From JABCPH02 sp963524305 (GTDB lineage: Bacteria; Fusobacteriota; Fusobacteriia; Fusobacteriales; Leptotrichiaceae): a stretch of DNA of 53,444 bases. The notes below the pieces were generated by a model. The model did no database searches. It was not told the DNA's origin and was given only the letters and a program-made list of their open reading frames with translations. The position numbers were made by a program, and so were the translations under genes. The stretch spans positions 1 through 53,444 of the forward strand of contig CAURGH010000012.1 in NCBI GenBank assembly GCA_963524305.1. Reading direction: 5' to 3'. This document shows, piece by piece, positions 25,718 to 35,244 of the stretch. Position 1 is the first letter of the stretch. Every line of letters begins with the position of its first letter.

Positions 25718-26809
25718 ATGAAAAAATTTTTATCATTAATATTGTTTTTAGGGACGTTATTTAGCTGTAATGGTGGCACGAAAGAAAGTAAAGAAATTAT
25801 TGAAAAGAAAGTAAAAAATCTTTCTACTCAAAATGAAGTTATAAAAAAATCAGAAAAAATTGAAAAATGTGACAAAATTCCAGAGTATGATTTGAATGTT
25901 ACAAAAATAACTTTGAAAAATAAAGGAATTAGCGATATAAAATGTTTGGCGAAGTATAAAAATTTAAAAGAGCTAGATTTAAGATGGAATAAAATAAAAA
26001 ATATTGAAGTGTTAGGAAATTTAGAAAAATTAGAAGTTTTAAGAATAAATTTCAATCAAATAACAGATATTAAACCAATATTGAATTTAAAAAATTTGAG
26101 AGAATTGTGGTTACATAATAATAAAATCAAAGATATAAGAGGAATTGAGAAATTGTCAGAATTAAAACATTTAGATGTAAGTTATAATCCTTTAGAATAC
26201 GGAATTGAGGAGATACCTAGTTTGAAAAAATTGAAACGGTTTGAGATTAGGAAGACTCCCAAAAAGATTGTGGATTATGTTTATGATAATTATCAGAAAT
26301 TTATGTTTTTAGATGAGATTTATATACCTTCTCGAGTGCAAGAAAATATCAAAAAGTATGAGAATGAAGTGAGATATCCTAATTTTTCTGATTTTGGAGA
26401 GAAAATAAAAGATTTTGAAACATATAAAACTATAAAAGAGATTGAAATGACAATGATTTCAGAGAAAGATGTCCCAGAAGTAATATTAAATAAAATAAAG
26501 AAAATTAAAGAGGGAAATGATGAAGATGAAAGAGGTGGAATTGGAAGTTTATGGATGTATAAAAATGGTAAAAATTCTGTATATTCTATAAGGGCAACTA
26601 GTGCTTATGGAGGCTATACTACAACGTATTATTTAAAAAATGGGAAAATATTTAAAGTTGAAGGTTCCGATCTTTTAGCTTTATTAGAAAGTCCAAGTGG
26701 AGAAAATTTATATTTGGCACAAATTTCAGCTCATGGACGACCTAATTATATAATTGTAGATTTTAATAAAGGAACACTTGTGGAGGAAGAGAGAGAAGGA
26801 AGATTTTAA
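25718..26809 (+). CDS. Leucine-rich-repeat lipoprotein
   Basis: The 363-residue precursor has a lipoprotein signal (MKKFLSLILFLGTLFSC). About residues 55-165 form four to five internalin-type leucine-rich repeats of ~22 residues (units such as LKNLRELWLHNNKIKDI and LSELKHLDVSYNPL). The C-terminal half is a separate alpha/beta region with YSIRATSAYGGYTTTYYL, which I cannot assign. The protein should sit on the membrane facing the periplasm and bind another protein through the repeats. It lies between the LprI-like gene and the large effector-like gene, so a second immunity or adaptor role is possible. TTAGGAGGA lies seven bases upstream of the chosen ATG. Confidence 0.8.
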   Translation: MKKFLSLILFLGTLFSCNGGTKESKEIIEKKVKNLSTQNEVIKKSEKIEKCDKIPEYDLNVTKITLKNKGISDIKCLAKYKNLKELDLRWNKIKNIEVLGNLEKLEVLRINFNQITDIKPILNLKNLRELWLHNNKIKDIRGIEKLSELKHLDVSYNPLEYGIEEIPSLKKLKRFEIRKTPKKIVDYVYDNYQKFMFLDEIYIPSRVQENIKKYENEVRYPNFSDFGEKIKDFETYKTIKEIEMTMISEKDVPEVILNKIKKIKEGNDEDERGGIGSLWMYKNGKNSVYSIRATSAYGGYTTTYYLKNGKIFKVEGSDLLALLESPSGENLYLAQISAHGRPNYIIVDFNKGTLVEEEREGRF

Positions 26810-26884
26810 AGGTTCGATATGGAGTGTATTAGATTATAGAATAGGAAAATACAAATAAAGGTTCAGATTTTATGGGGGTAAAAT

Positions 26885-29800
26885 ATGAAAAATAGAATTT
26901 TTGAGGGGAAAGATATTGGAGATAGTGCTGTTAAATTTTTTGATAAGTTAGCTTATTTTGAAAGTAGTGGAAAATATAAACCAGAGAATGATGAAGATCT
27001 TTATATTGGAAGGTATCAGTTAGGTACAGATGTTCTTGCTGATATTGGATGGGTGCAAAAAGATGCAACTTGGAAAACAGCTAGATTTAGAGGGGAAGCA
27101 GCAAAAAAGTGGGGATTAACTAATAAGAATAGTTTTTTAAATAATCCAAAAGCTCAAGATGAAGCGATCATGAAGTCTTTAAAATATAGATGGCTATCAT
27201 TAAAAAAATATTCTAATAAAATTTGTCAGAGAATAAATGTTCCAATAAATGGAATTTATAGAAAATCATACGGTGATAAGCTTAGAGCATCTGAAAGCTC
27301 AGTAAAAAAAGTATTATTAAGTAAAAAGTCTCAGGGCTTTAAATCAGAAGATCTTAGAGGTAAAAGTTTTATTCTAACTTCATCAGGGTTATTGGGAGCC
27401 GCTCATTTATGTGGTCAAGGAGCTATGTCAAATGCTATAGGAAAAAATTTTAAAGGGATATATGATATTCCAGTAGATGGGAATAGTCTTCCTTGCTTAT
27501 TTTATCATGAAAATTTATCAGGACATGACTTATCAGTAATAATAGGATTTAAAGACAGTTGCTCTGCTAATAAAGTAGTTTTAAAAAACGACACACAGAG
27601 TGATAATAAAAAAATAAATAAAGAAGCAAAAATTAATGAGCAACCACAAAATAAATCAAATAATAATGTAGCTAAACCATCAGTGGCAACAAGTTCTAAT
27701 TCTATAAAAAAGGGAAGTCCTGATAAACAAAATACGTCAAATGTAGAGATACCTAAAACAATAGCACCAAAAATATTTAATGAATTAGATGAAGAAAAAG
27801 ATGGTGTGTATATTTTTAATGGGCAGAAATTTGAGGAAGTTTGGGATACAGAGGAGTATAGGAAAGATCGTGAGTTAATGAGTTCTCAGAAGGCCCCAGA
27901 AATGGCTTTTGTGAATCAGAGTGAAGTTAATGTAGAAAGATTAAAAGCAAAATTTTTAGATTCAAAGATGTATAATCAGGATTATATCAAATATTTGGAG
28001 GTTAAAACTGGTAAAAAAGTTTTAGAGGATAATAAGGAAGATATAGATTTGCTTTTGAAAATTTATGATGAAGCGACAAAAGATGAAAATGGAACAGGAA
28101 ATATTATAAAGCAAGAAAATTTTGATATTTTGCGGGAAAGAGAGAAAAATTCTGAAACGATTAGAACACAAAATATTATTTACTATATATTTTCGACACC
28201 TATTAAAAATAAAGGAAAGATAGAAACGTTAGAATATGTTTTAGGTCAATTTAGTGCAAAATATGTTGTTTATCCAGATAAAAAGCTGATAAAATCTTAT
28301 GAGGCAGAAAAGAACTTTATAGAAAAAAATATGAATATTTCAAGTCATTTGTTGAAAAATGATTCAAATTCGGCTAAAATTCAAAAGAATAAGCTACCAG
28401 AAGAATATAATAAATATTTGAAAGGTGTCAAGGATATTGATGATATTTTGATAAGAGTTGAAAAAAAGTCTCAACAAAATTTTTCTAATATGCACTGTGA
28501 AAACTTAATTAGAGAAATTTATCAAGATGAGAAAGAATTTAAAGAAAGTTTTTTGTTAGATGAAAACGGTGTTTTAAAAAATCCGTTATCACGGAGAATT
28601 ATTGATAATATCATTGTCGAATTTTTGAAGGTTCAAACTGGTTTTAAAAGTGAAAAGGAAGATAAATATTTTGATAATCATAAATACAAGGATAGTAATG
28701 TTATTAGGAATTATTTGTTGTGGTATATAAAAAGGCAGCGTGGGATTGATTTACCTTCAAAAAGTGAAACGGGCCTATTTGGTAGGTTGGAAAAAATAGG
28801 GAAAGAGATTAGAATTACAACTGTTTTAAATGATTGGATAAGTTCAAAATCGGTTATAAAAGTTAGGAATATTAGAAAAATTTCTCAATTAATTAGTGAA
28901 GTTTATAGTGAATATAGAGATAAAACTGATTATGATAAAGATAAAAGAATAATTCAACAATTATTTAAAACGAGTAAGGAAATTAGAGATTATGCGGCAA
29001 ATATAGATTCTATGGACATTTATTCATTCTATAAAGAGTTTTATACTTTGGATAATGTCGTAAATCCGACTGGAGATTTATTTGTGAATGACAATTGTAT
29101 TTTGAAATGTACAATGGCAGATGATATTAGTAGATTGATTATTGAGCAAGAAAGTGTACATTTGCGAGGAGGAAAGCAGGCGAATATTATGGATAAAAAA
29201 ATATTGCCGTTTAAAATGTGTAAGGCAATTGGAAAATGTAAACCAGAATTACTTGATAAATGGGAAAAATTAACAGATGTAAAGGTTCAAAGTTCTCCAG
29301 CTTTATTAAATACAGCAACAATAAAGTGTAAATTTGGTGGTGTGATAAGTATTGATGATGCGGGACAAAATGTGATTGGAACAGCTTCTGATAAGGAAAC
29401 TAAATTGGGAGAAAGTACTAGGGATGCGGACTGTGAGTATAAATTATTAATTGATATTTGTAAAGAGATAAATAATAATTTTATGCAGACATTATTGAAA
29501 AAAAATTGTCAAAAATTTTCTAAGAATAAGAAATATTTAAAAGAGGTAGAAAATATAGTTTCTCCAGATGTGTTAACTAAAATGTTTAATGTGTCTAGGA
29601 AAGAAGATTCATCAGAAAATAAGAAAAAAGAATATGAGAAATTATTAAATGAGAATAAAATAAAAGTGGAAATGGCAAAGAAAGAAACCTCTTTTGAAAA
29701 AGAAAAGGATTTGAGAGAAAAAATTTATGAAACTTTTAAAGAAGTATATAAACGAGTAAAACAACTGTCTAATCCAGCATTAGATACAAAAGGTATTAAA

Positions 29801-31231
29801 AAAAATTATGGAATTTCTTTATGCGACTATCAAAAGAAAAATTTTTATTCGGCAAAGATGTTACCTGTTATAGCATATGGATATTTAATGAAATCAGGAA
29901 ATTTTGATATTAGTTCTGAAAATGTTGATAATATTGTGAACGAATTAAACGATGAATTAAATAATAAAGAAGCAGAAATATTATGGGTACTGAATAATCC
30001 TAATTACAATGTATCAATTCAAGAAAACAAGTCCGAGAATCAAAAATCATTAGAAGTAAATACTTCTGATGTAAAAGCATGGTTTCAGATTGGAGAAAAT
30101 TTATACAAAAAATCAGAATTACCACCAACTGAAAATGATATACTTGAGGAAATTCGACAAAATGGAAAAGTTTTATCGACGTGTCCTTTTAGTTTAATGG
30201 AATGGAATGAAAATCATTATTCGGATGTTAAAAATAGCAATATAGATAATCAAAATTTTTCTCTTGATGAAAAAATAGAAAATATGAAAATGGAAGATTT
30301 TGGATATAATGGAATGGAAATAGATGATAGTTTTTTGGAAGGAATGTATGTTGAAAATGAAAATGTGAATAATGATATGAAATACGAAAATATTTTTAAT
30401 TCAAAAGATAAAATGAAACAATTTGAAGTGAAAAATTCACAGAAAGATTTATTAAAACAACCGAAAACTCAGACAAAAGAAGTGGTTAAAAAGCCTATTC
30501 AAAGTATAAAACAAAATAAGCCAGTTACACAAAAATCAACTGCGAATAATGTCAAGAGTGAAACTATAAAAAAAGACCAGAAAAGTATGCCTGCTAATGA
30601 CGAGAATATAAAAGCAACTTCAGATGTTAGTAAAAGTAGTTCTTGTTCAGGGAATAGTTGTCCACATAGTGGAGTAGAAGGAAAATATGTTTTAGATGTA
30701 GTGAGAATAGAGGAGTTGTCGCTAGGAACACTATCTAAATTTCGTATCTTAGATCCTAGTGGTAGAGAGGTTGCGGGATTTAATGGTTATGTAGTGGAAA
30801 GAGAAGGGCCTGATACAATTATTTCTGGAAGGAAAAAAAGAATTGTACAAGGAGCGCATGAATTAAGGTGGCATGAGAGACCGGATAAAAAAGATAAAAA
30901 AGGAAATGTGACAAGAAAAGGCTATTTAGCGATTGGTGTTTTTAATAACACTGCAAATTCAAAAGGATTGTTTAATGAAAAATTAAAGAGAAAAGTTTTA
31001 ATTTATGAAAAAAGGTGGATTTTAATTCATCCAGTTGCTAAAAGTTCTGGACTAGAAGGGTGCCTAGCACCTGCTAAAGGATACACAAAAGATAAAACTG
31101 CATATTTTACTATAGATTCAAATAAATTATTTGGTGATATAATAAAATTTATTAAGAAAATAGAAGGGAGAAAGGTTAGGAATTGGGATAATCTTAGAAA
31201 ATTTAAGTTAAAAGTTTCTAATAAAATTTAA
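26885..31231 (+). CDS. Large spike-effector-like protein: lysozyme-like, PAAR-like (DUF4280) and DUF5675-like domains
   Basis: The 1448-residue protein has no signal peptide. Residues ~10-130 resemble a lysozyme/lytic-transglycosylase fold: KLAYFESSGKYKPEN gives candidate catalytic Glu26, followed by YIGRYQLG. Residues ~732-820 match the DUF4280 PAAR-like family: CILKCTMAD, then ANIMDKKILPFKMC, SSPALLNTATIKCKFGGVISI. PAAR-like proteins cap the spike of contractile systems. Residues ~1265-1430 resemble DUF5675: GAHELRW, then WILIHPVAKSSGLEGCLAP, a catalytic-looking His/Cys pair. Long low-complexity linkers (about 240-300, 1165-1250) join the parts, and SCSGNSCPHSG lies before the last domain. 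GGGGGTAA precedes the ATG. It is best read as a cargo-bearing spike targeting peptidoglycan; domains are called by eye. Confidence 0.72.
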   Translation: MKNRIFEGKDIGDSAVKFFDKLAYFESSGKYKPENDEDLYIGRYQLGTDVLADIGWVQKDATWKTARFRGEAAKKWGLTNKNSFLNNPKAQDEAIMKSLKYRWLSLKKYSNKICQRINVPINGIYRKSYGDKLRASESSVKKVLLSKKSQGFKSEDLRGKSFILTSSGLLGAAHLCGQGAMSNAIGKNFKGIYDIPVDGNSLPCLFYHENLSGHDLSVIIGFKDSCSANKVVLKNDTQSDNKKINKEAKINEQPQNKSNNNVAKPSVATSSNSIKKGSPDKQNTSNVEIPKTIAPKIFNELDEEKDGVYIFNGQKFEEVWDTEEYRKDRELMSSQKAPEMAFVNQSEVNVERLKAKFLDSKMYNQDYIKYLEVKTGKKVLEDNKEDIDLLLKIYDEATKDENGTGNIIKQENFDILREREKNSETIRTQNIIYYIFSTPIKNKGKIETLEYVLGQFSAKYVVYPDKKLIKSYEAEKNFIEKNMNISSHLLKNDSNSAKIQKNKLPEEYNKYLKGVKDIDDILIRVEKKSQQNFSNMHCENLIREIYQDEKEFKESFLLDENGVLKNPLSRRIIDNIIVEFLKVQTGFKSEKEDKYFDNHKYKDSNVIRNYLLWYIKRQRGIDLPSKSETGLFGRLEKIGKEIRITTVLNDWISSKSVIKVRNIRKISQLISEVYSEYRDKTDYDKDKRIIQQLFKTSKEIRDYAANIDSMDIYSFYKEFYTLDNVVNPTGDLFVNDNCILKCTMADDISRLIIEQESVHLRGGKQANIMDKKILPFKMCKAIGKCKPELLDKWEKLTDVKVQSSPALLNTATIKCKFGGVISIDDAGQNVIGTASDKETKLGESTRDADCEYKLLIDICKEINNNFMQTLLKKNCQKFSKNKKYLKEVENIVSPDVLTKMFNVSRKEDSSENKKKEYEKLLNENKIKVEMAKKETSFEKEKDLREKIYETFKEVYKRVKQLSNPALDTKGIKKNYGISLCDYQKKNFYSAKMLPVIAYGYLMKSGNFDISSENVDNIVNELNDELNNKEAEILWVLNNPNYNVSIQENKSENQKSLEVNTSDVKAWFQIGENLYKKSELPPTENDILEEIRQNGKVLSTCPFSLMEWNENHYSDVKNSNIDNQNFSLDEKIENMKMEDFGYNGMEIDDSFLEGMYVENENVNNDMKYENIFNSKDKMKQFEVKNSQKDLLKQPKTQTKEVVKKPIQSIKQNKPVTQKSTANNVKSETIKKDQKSMPANDENIKATSDVSKSSSCSGNSCPHSGVEGKYVLDVVRIEELSLGTLSKFRILDPSGREVAGFNGYVVEREGPDTIISGRKKRIVQGAHELRWHERPDKKDKKGNVTRKGYLAIGVFNNTANSKGLFNEKLKRKVLIYEKRWILIHPVAKSSGLEGCLAPAKGYTKDKTAYFTIDSNKLFGDIIKFIKKIEGRKVRNWDNLRKFKLKVSNKI

Positions 31232-31277
31232 TAAATATTGTAGAAATTAAATTTTTTTTAGAAGGAAAGGGTATAGA

Positions 31278-32228
31278 ATGAAAAAATTAATAATTTTATC
31301 AATATTAGTAATAATTTCTTGTAGTGCTGAAAATAAAGGCAATAAAGAAGTTAAAACTTTAAAAAATAAGGGGGATATTAAAAAAATGGAAATACAAAGG
31401 CAAAATAAAATTGAAACATCAGATTTAGAAGAATTTTTTAAAAATTATTCTTATTTAGACAGTATTCTTATAAAAAGTAATTACTTTGATATGAATGATT
31501 CAAGTCAAGATATTTTAAAAAAATATATCGAAAATAAAGAAAAGAAAATGATAAAATTAGAAAGCAGTTCACAAATTTTTGATAATGAACCTAAGGAGAA
31601 AAGAATAAAGAAAATAATTTCAATATTATTGGAATTGGAAGAAAAAGTGATAAATCATGATATTGATTGGTTACTCAATAAAGAAGATATATATGAATAT
31701 TTAATAAATGAAATATCTGAATATAATTATAAATTGCCTAAATCAAAGTTAGATGAGGATAGAAAAAGCAGTTATAGAAAATCTTTTTTTGAATTTTTAG
31801 AAAAAAATTATTCTAAAGATCAAATAGAAAAAATTTTGGAAGTTATAACGATTAATCCAGAATACCTTTCTTACGATATAGATGGAAGGTATGGATTAAA
31901 GAAAGTGGATAAAGTGATATCAGAATTAGAAAAATATGAACCTATTACATCTGAGGAATGGTCAGAAAATGAAGCTAGATCAGGAGAAAAAGTTTTTAAA
32001 AATCAAATTGAAAATACACTGGCACCAGCATATATATTAACTGATAATAGAATAGTAATAGTAGACATGAATGATAACAATAAACCGGTAAAAGAAATTA
32101 AAATAACAGATTATAAAAAAGTAGGGATAATTCTTTATAAAAATATTATTTATATATATGATAATGGTATGATTTATGAGTATTCTGGAAAAAAATTTGA
32201 GAATGTAAAAAAAATAAAAGTTATGTAA
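31278..32228 (+). CDS. Lipoprotein of unknown function
   Basis: The 316-residue precursor has a lipoprotein signal (MKKLIILSILVIISC) and a lysine/glutamate-rich helical body. Near the C terminus is a beta-strand-rich part with ILTDNRIVIVDMNDNNKP. No family was recognised. It directly follows the effector-like gene (46 bp) with AGAAGGAAAGGG upstream of the ATG. Position and periplasmic anchoring make it another candidate immunity protein for that gene product; this is inference from location only. Confidence 0.7.
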   Translation: MKKLIILSILVIISCSAENKGNKEVKTLKNKGDIKKMEIQRQNKIETSDLEEFFKNYSYLDSILIKSNYFDMNDSSQDILKKYIENKEKKMIKLESSSQIFDNEPKEKRIKKIISILLELEEKVINHDIDWLLNKEDIYEYLINEISEYNYKLPKSKLDEDRKSSYRKSFFEFLEKNYSKDQIEKILEVITINPEYLSYDIDGRYGLKKVDKVISELEKYEPITSEEWSENEARSGEKVFKNQIENTLAPAYILTDNRIVIVDMNDNNKPVKEIKITDYKKVGIILYKNIIYIYDNGMIYEYSGKKFENVKKIKVM

Positions 32229-32265
32229 GATTAAAAAAGATATTTTCTTTTTTGGAGGGGGGATA

Positions 32266-32811
32266 ATGAAATTAGACAGATGTAGAAATGGACATATGTA
32301 CGATATCGCAAGGTATAAATCGTGTCCGTATTGTAAATCAGAAGGATTAGAATTAGAAGTAAAAGAGGATAAAATAAATTTAATTGAAGAAATGAATGAT
32401 GATGAAAAAACAACGGCTTATTGGGCAAAGGATTCGCATGTAGATCCAGTTGTTGGGTGGATTGTTTGTATTGAAGGAGCTAATAAAGGGAAGGATTTTC
32501 GTTTGGTAAGTGAACGAAATTTTATTGGTCGTGGAGATGAAATGAATATTCAAATAATAGGTGATATGTCGATTTCTAGGAAAAATCACTGTTCTATTAG
32601 TTATAATCCGAAACAAAGAATGTTTATGATTACACCAGGAGAGGCGACAGGGCTGATTTATATTAATAATGAGGCATTGTATGATACTAGGGAATTGAGA
32701 ATTTATGATTTGATTGAAATGGGAGAGAGTAAATTCGTGTTTGTAAACCTTTGTGGAGATTTTTTTGAGTGGAATAAAGAGAAATCAAAAATGTTAAAAG
32801 ATGGGGAATAG
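32266..32811 (+). CDS. Soluble FHA-domain protein with N-terminal zinc ribbon
   Basis: The 181-residue protein begins with a zinc-ribbon-like CRNGHMYDIARYKSCPYC (Cys, Gly-His, then CPYC), followed by an FHA domain (about 65-165). FHA signatures are FIGRGDEMNIQI, SISRKNHCSIS and NNEALYD. FHA domains bind phosphothreonine peptides; the ribbon probably aids protein contact. GGAGGGGGG lies just upstream of the ATG. It precedes the PP2C-like and kinase genes and is the second FHA gene in the locus, the first (23893-24711) being membrane-bound. Confidence 0.88.
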   Translation: MKLDRCRNGHMYDIARYKSCPYCKSEGLELEVKEDKINLIEEMNDDEKTTAYWAKDSHVDPVVGWIVCIEGANKGKDFRLVSERNFIGRGDEMNIQIIGDMSISRKNHCSISYNPKQRMFMITPGEATGLIYINNEALYDTRELRIYDLIEMGESKFVFVNLCGDFFEWNKEKSKMLKDGE

Positions 32812-32831
32812 TTTTTTAAAGGAAGGGGTTA

Positions 32832-32882
32832 ATGATCTGTTTTCTAGATAAAATAGATTTTAGAAAAAATGAGGAAAGATGA
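32832..32882 (+). promoter_or_regulatory. Short upstream ORF overlapping the PP2C-like gene start
   Basis: GGAAGGGG (32821-32828) is a strong ribosome site, but the first ATG behind it (32832) opens a 16-codon frame that ends at TGA 32880-32882, after passing the ATG of the PP2C-like gene (32869) in another frame. The large gene has no site of its own. This points to coupled or attenuated translation, as with the short frame at 19781-19807. A chance frame cannot be excluded. Confidence 0.35.
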
Positions 32883-35232
32883 ATCAAAATTTATAACAAA
32901 ATTCTTTAGTGAGGCAGGTACTCAGAAAAAGAATAATGATTATTTTGGTTTTTTGCAATTGGATAATTATGCGATTTGGGTTGTTGCTGATGGATTTGAT
33001 GCAGAAGAAGGTGCAGAGATTGTATCTAAATTGGCAGTTGAGTCTGTTATTGAGTATTTTATGTTATATCCACGTTTTAATACGGAAGTTATAAAGGAAA
33101 TGATTGATTATGCAAATTTAAAGATCCAAGAGAAGCAAGAAGAAACAGAAAGATATTCATTGATGCATGCTTCACTTTTGGTTGTTATAAGTAATTATAA
33201 TTCATTTTTATATGGAAATGTAGGAAATACAAGACTTTATCATATGAGAAATGGCTATATAGTTTTTCAGAGTAGTGATGATAGTATTGCTCAGTTACTT
33301 GTAGAGGAAGAAGCGTTGAATGAGAACGATATTAAGTTTCATAGGCAAAGAAATGATTTATTGCAGGCTGTAGGAGATTATGGGAAAATAAAGCCTAATT
33401 TGATAAAAGATCCAGTTAGTTTGGAGCCTAATGATGTACTATGTTTGACAACTATTGGTTTTTGGGAAAATGTGGAAGAAACTGAAATGGAAGTGGAATT
33501 TTCTAGGCAAGAAAATTTGGATAAATGGCTTGAATCCATGAAAAATGCTGTTATTTCTACATTACGCGATGATGTAGAAAATAATACACTTGCTATTGTA
33601 AAAATTGAAGAAGTTGCTTCGCCAGAACCTGTTGAGAAAGATAGAAGGAAATTTTATTTGAAAGTTGTATTGATTGGTGCTGTCATATTAATGATTTTAT
33701 TATTTTTGGTATTTTTTAATATTGCTAAGAGAAATGAAATATTAAAAAGAGCAACTATTTATAGTCAACAGGCAGATGATGAATTAATGAAGAAAAATTT
33801 TAATAATTCAATTGAGGATTTGAAGTTGGAACTTGGGGAGTATGAAAAGTTGAAGTCTAAGAGAAGAGGAATTATTGGATTTTTATCTGGAATTGGTCAA
33901 GATAAATCTAAAATTGATGGATTAATTACAGAAAATAAAAAGAAAATGGAACAGACTGAAAAATTGAAGAAAGCATTTCAAGATGTGAATCAAGGAAATG
34001 AATTGTTTACTAGTGGAAATTATGATGAAGCTACAGAGAAATATCAAGGGGCAAAATATGCGTTGGAAGACATTTCATATAAGAGAGATGAATTAAATAT
34101 TAATGAAATTTTGGAAACTTTGAATACGAGGATAAATTCGGCCTCTAAATTAAAAGAAGCTCAAATGTTAGAAATTTCTGGGAATCAAGCAGTTACGGCT
34201 GGGAATTATAATTTAGCAAGAGAAAATTATAGGGCGGCTTCTGAGATTTATTTGAATAATGGGAGAGCAGATTATGTTGCGAGTATTGAGAGGAAGATAT
34301 CAGAGATAGCTGACAAAGAGAAAACAGAATATAATGGTGCAATGTTGGTAGAAAATCAAGCAGATGTGTTATCGCCAACGGATACAAATAAGTCAAGAGA
34401 GGCGTATTATAAAGCTAGAGAGATGTACCAGACTCTAGGAGATACTGTAAAAACACAAGAAATTGATAATAAAATTCAAGAAATAAATTCTAGAGAAATG
34501 GCGAAGTTACAAACGGCAAATAATTTAGTGAAAGAAGGATTGAGTCAATTGGCAGCAAATAATCCTGCAGGATCAGTATCGACATTGACAAAAGCTAAGA
34601 CTATATATGAGGAATTGAAAGATCAAAATAACGTATCAAATGTAGATAAATTCATATCACAGGCACAATCATTCATTAAATATGAAAGTGAAAGTGAGAA
34701 AAAATTGAAAGATTTGGAAGTAGATTATAGCAAGAGGTTAAAACAGCAAGAAATAATGTCACAACAGGCATTAATTGCGAAGGAAGCAGAAATTGCTGTA
34801 CGTCAAAATGAAATAGAGCAGGAGCGAATTAAGAGGGAGCAAATTAATAAAAGAATTGATGAAGCTACGAATTTAGAGATGCAGGGAGATCAGCAATATT
34901 CATTGGGAAGATATTCAGAAAGTATGAGTAAATATGAAGAAGCTAAGAAAATATTGGAAGAACTAAAAAATTTGGGAGATTTGGAAGTACAGAACTCGAA
35001 AATAGAATATTTGGATAAGAAAAAGGTTAAGAGTGAGGGATATTTGTATGAAAAAGAAGGAGATGATGAGGCGAAGAACAAAAATTGGGAGAAAGCTGAG
35101 AAAAAATATCAGTCTTCATTGGAAAAGATGAAAGAAGTGAATGAATCAAGTGAAATACAAAAAAGCATAGAAAAGAAACTAAAAAAAGCAACGAAAAAAG
35201 CTAATAAAAAATGGTGGCAATTTTGGAAATAG
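32869..35232 (+). CDS. PP2C-like phosphatase domain, membrane anchor and TPR-like repeats
   Basis: The 787-residue protein has an N-terminal PP2C domain (about 1-250) facing the cytosol, one membrane helix (about 262-284) and a long extracytosolic part with several TPR-like units (such as GNELFTSGNYDEATEKYQGA, GNQAVTAGNYNLARENYRAA and GDQQYSLGRYSESMSKYEEA) plus a coiled-coil region rich in Lys/Glu. PP2C motifs are partly kept: VADGFD (Asp41-Gly42) and GNVGNTRLY. But the usual SDG reads TIG (Ile196 in place of the metal Asp) and DNxT reads ENNT (Glu237). It may therefore be a weak or inactive phosphatase. It is the likely counterpart of PppA-type proteins, but membrane-bound. Confidence 0.8.
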   Translation: MRKDESKFITKFFSEAGTQKKNNDYFGFLQLDNYAIWVVADGFDAEEGAEIVSKLAVESVIEYFMLYPRFNTEVIKEMIDYANLKIQEKQEETERYSLMHASLLVVISNYNSFLYGNVGNTRLYHMRNGYIVFQSSDDSIAQLLVEEEALNENDIKFHRQRNDLLQAVGDYGKIKPNLIKDPVSLEPNDVLCLTTIGFWENVEETEMEVEFSRQENLDKWLESMKNAVISTLRDDVENNTLAIVKIEEVASPEPVEKDRRKFYLKVVLIGAVILMILLFLVFFNIAKRNEILKRATIYSQQADDELMKKNFNNSIEDLKLELGEYEKLKSKRRGIIGFLSGIGQDKSKIDGLITENKKKMEQTEKLKKAFQDVNQGNELFTSGNYDEATEKYQGAKYALEDISYKRDELNINEILETLNTRINSASKLKEAQMLEISGNQAVTAGNYNLARENYRAASEIYLNNGRADYVASIERKISEIADKEKTEYNGAMLVENQADVLSPTDTNKSREAYYKAREMYQTLGDTVKTQEIDNKIQEINSREMAKLQTANNLVKEGLSQLAANNPAGSVSTLTKAKTIYEELKDQNNVSNVDKFISQAQSFIKYESESEKKLKDLEVDYSKRLKQQEIMSQQALIAKEAEIAVRQNEIEQERIKREQINKRIDEATNLEMQGDQQYSLGRYSESMSKYEEAKKILEELKNLGDLEVQNSKIEYLDKKKVKSEGYLYEKEGDDEAKNKNWEKAEKKYQSSLEKMKEVNESSEIQKSIEKKLKKATKKANKKWWQFWK

Positions 35233-35244
35233 AAGGGGAAATGA

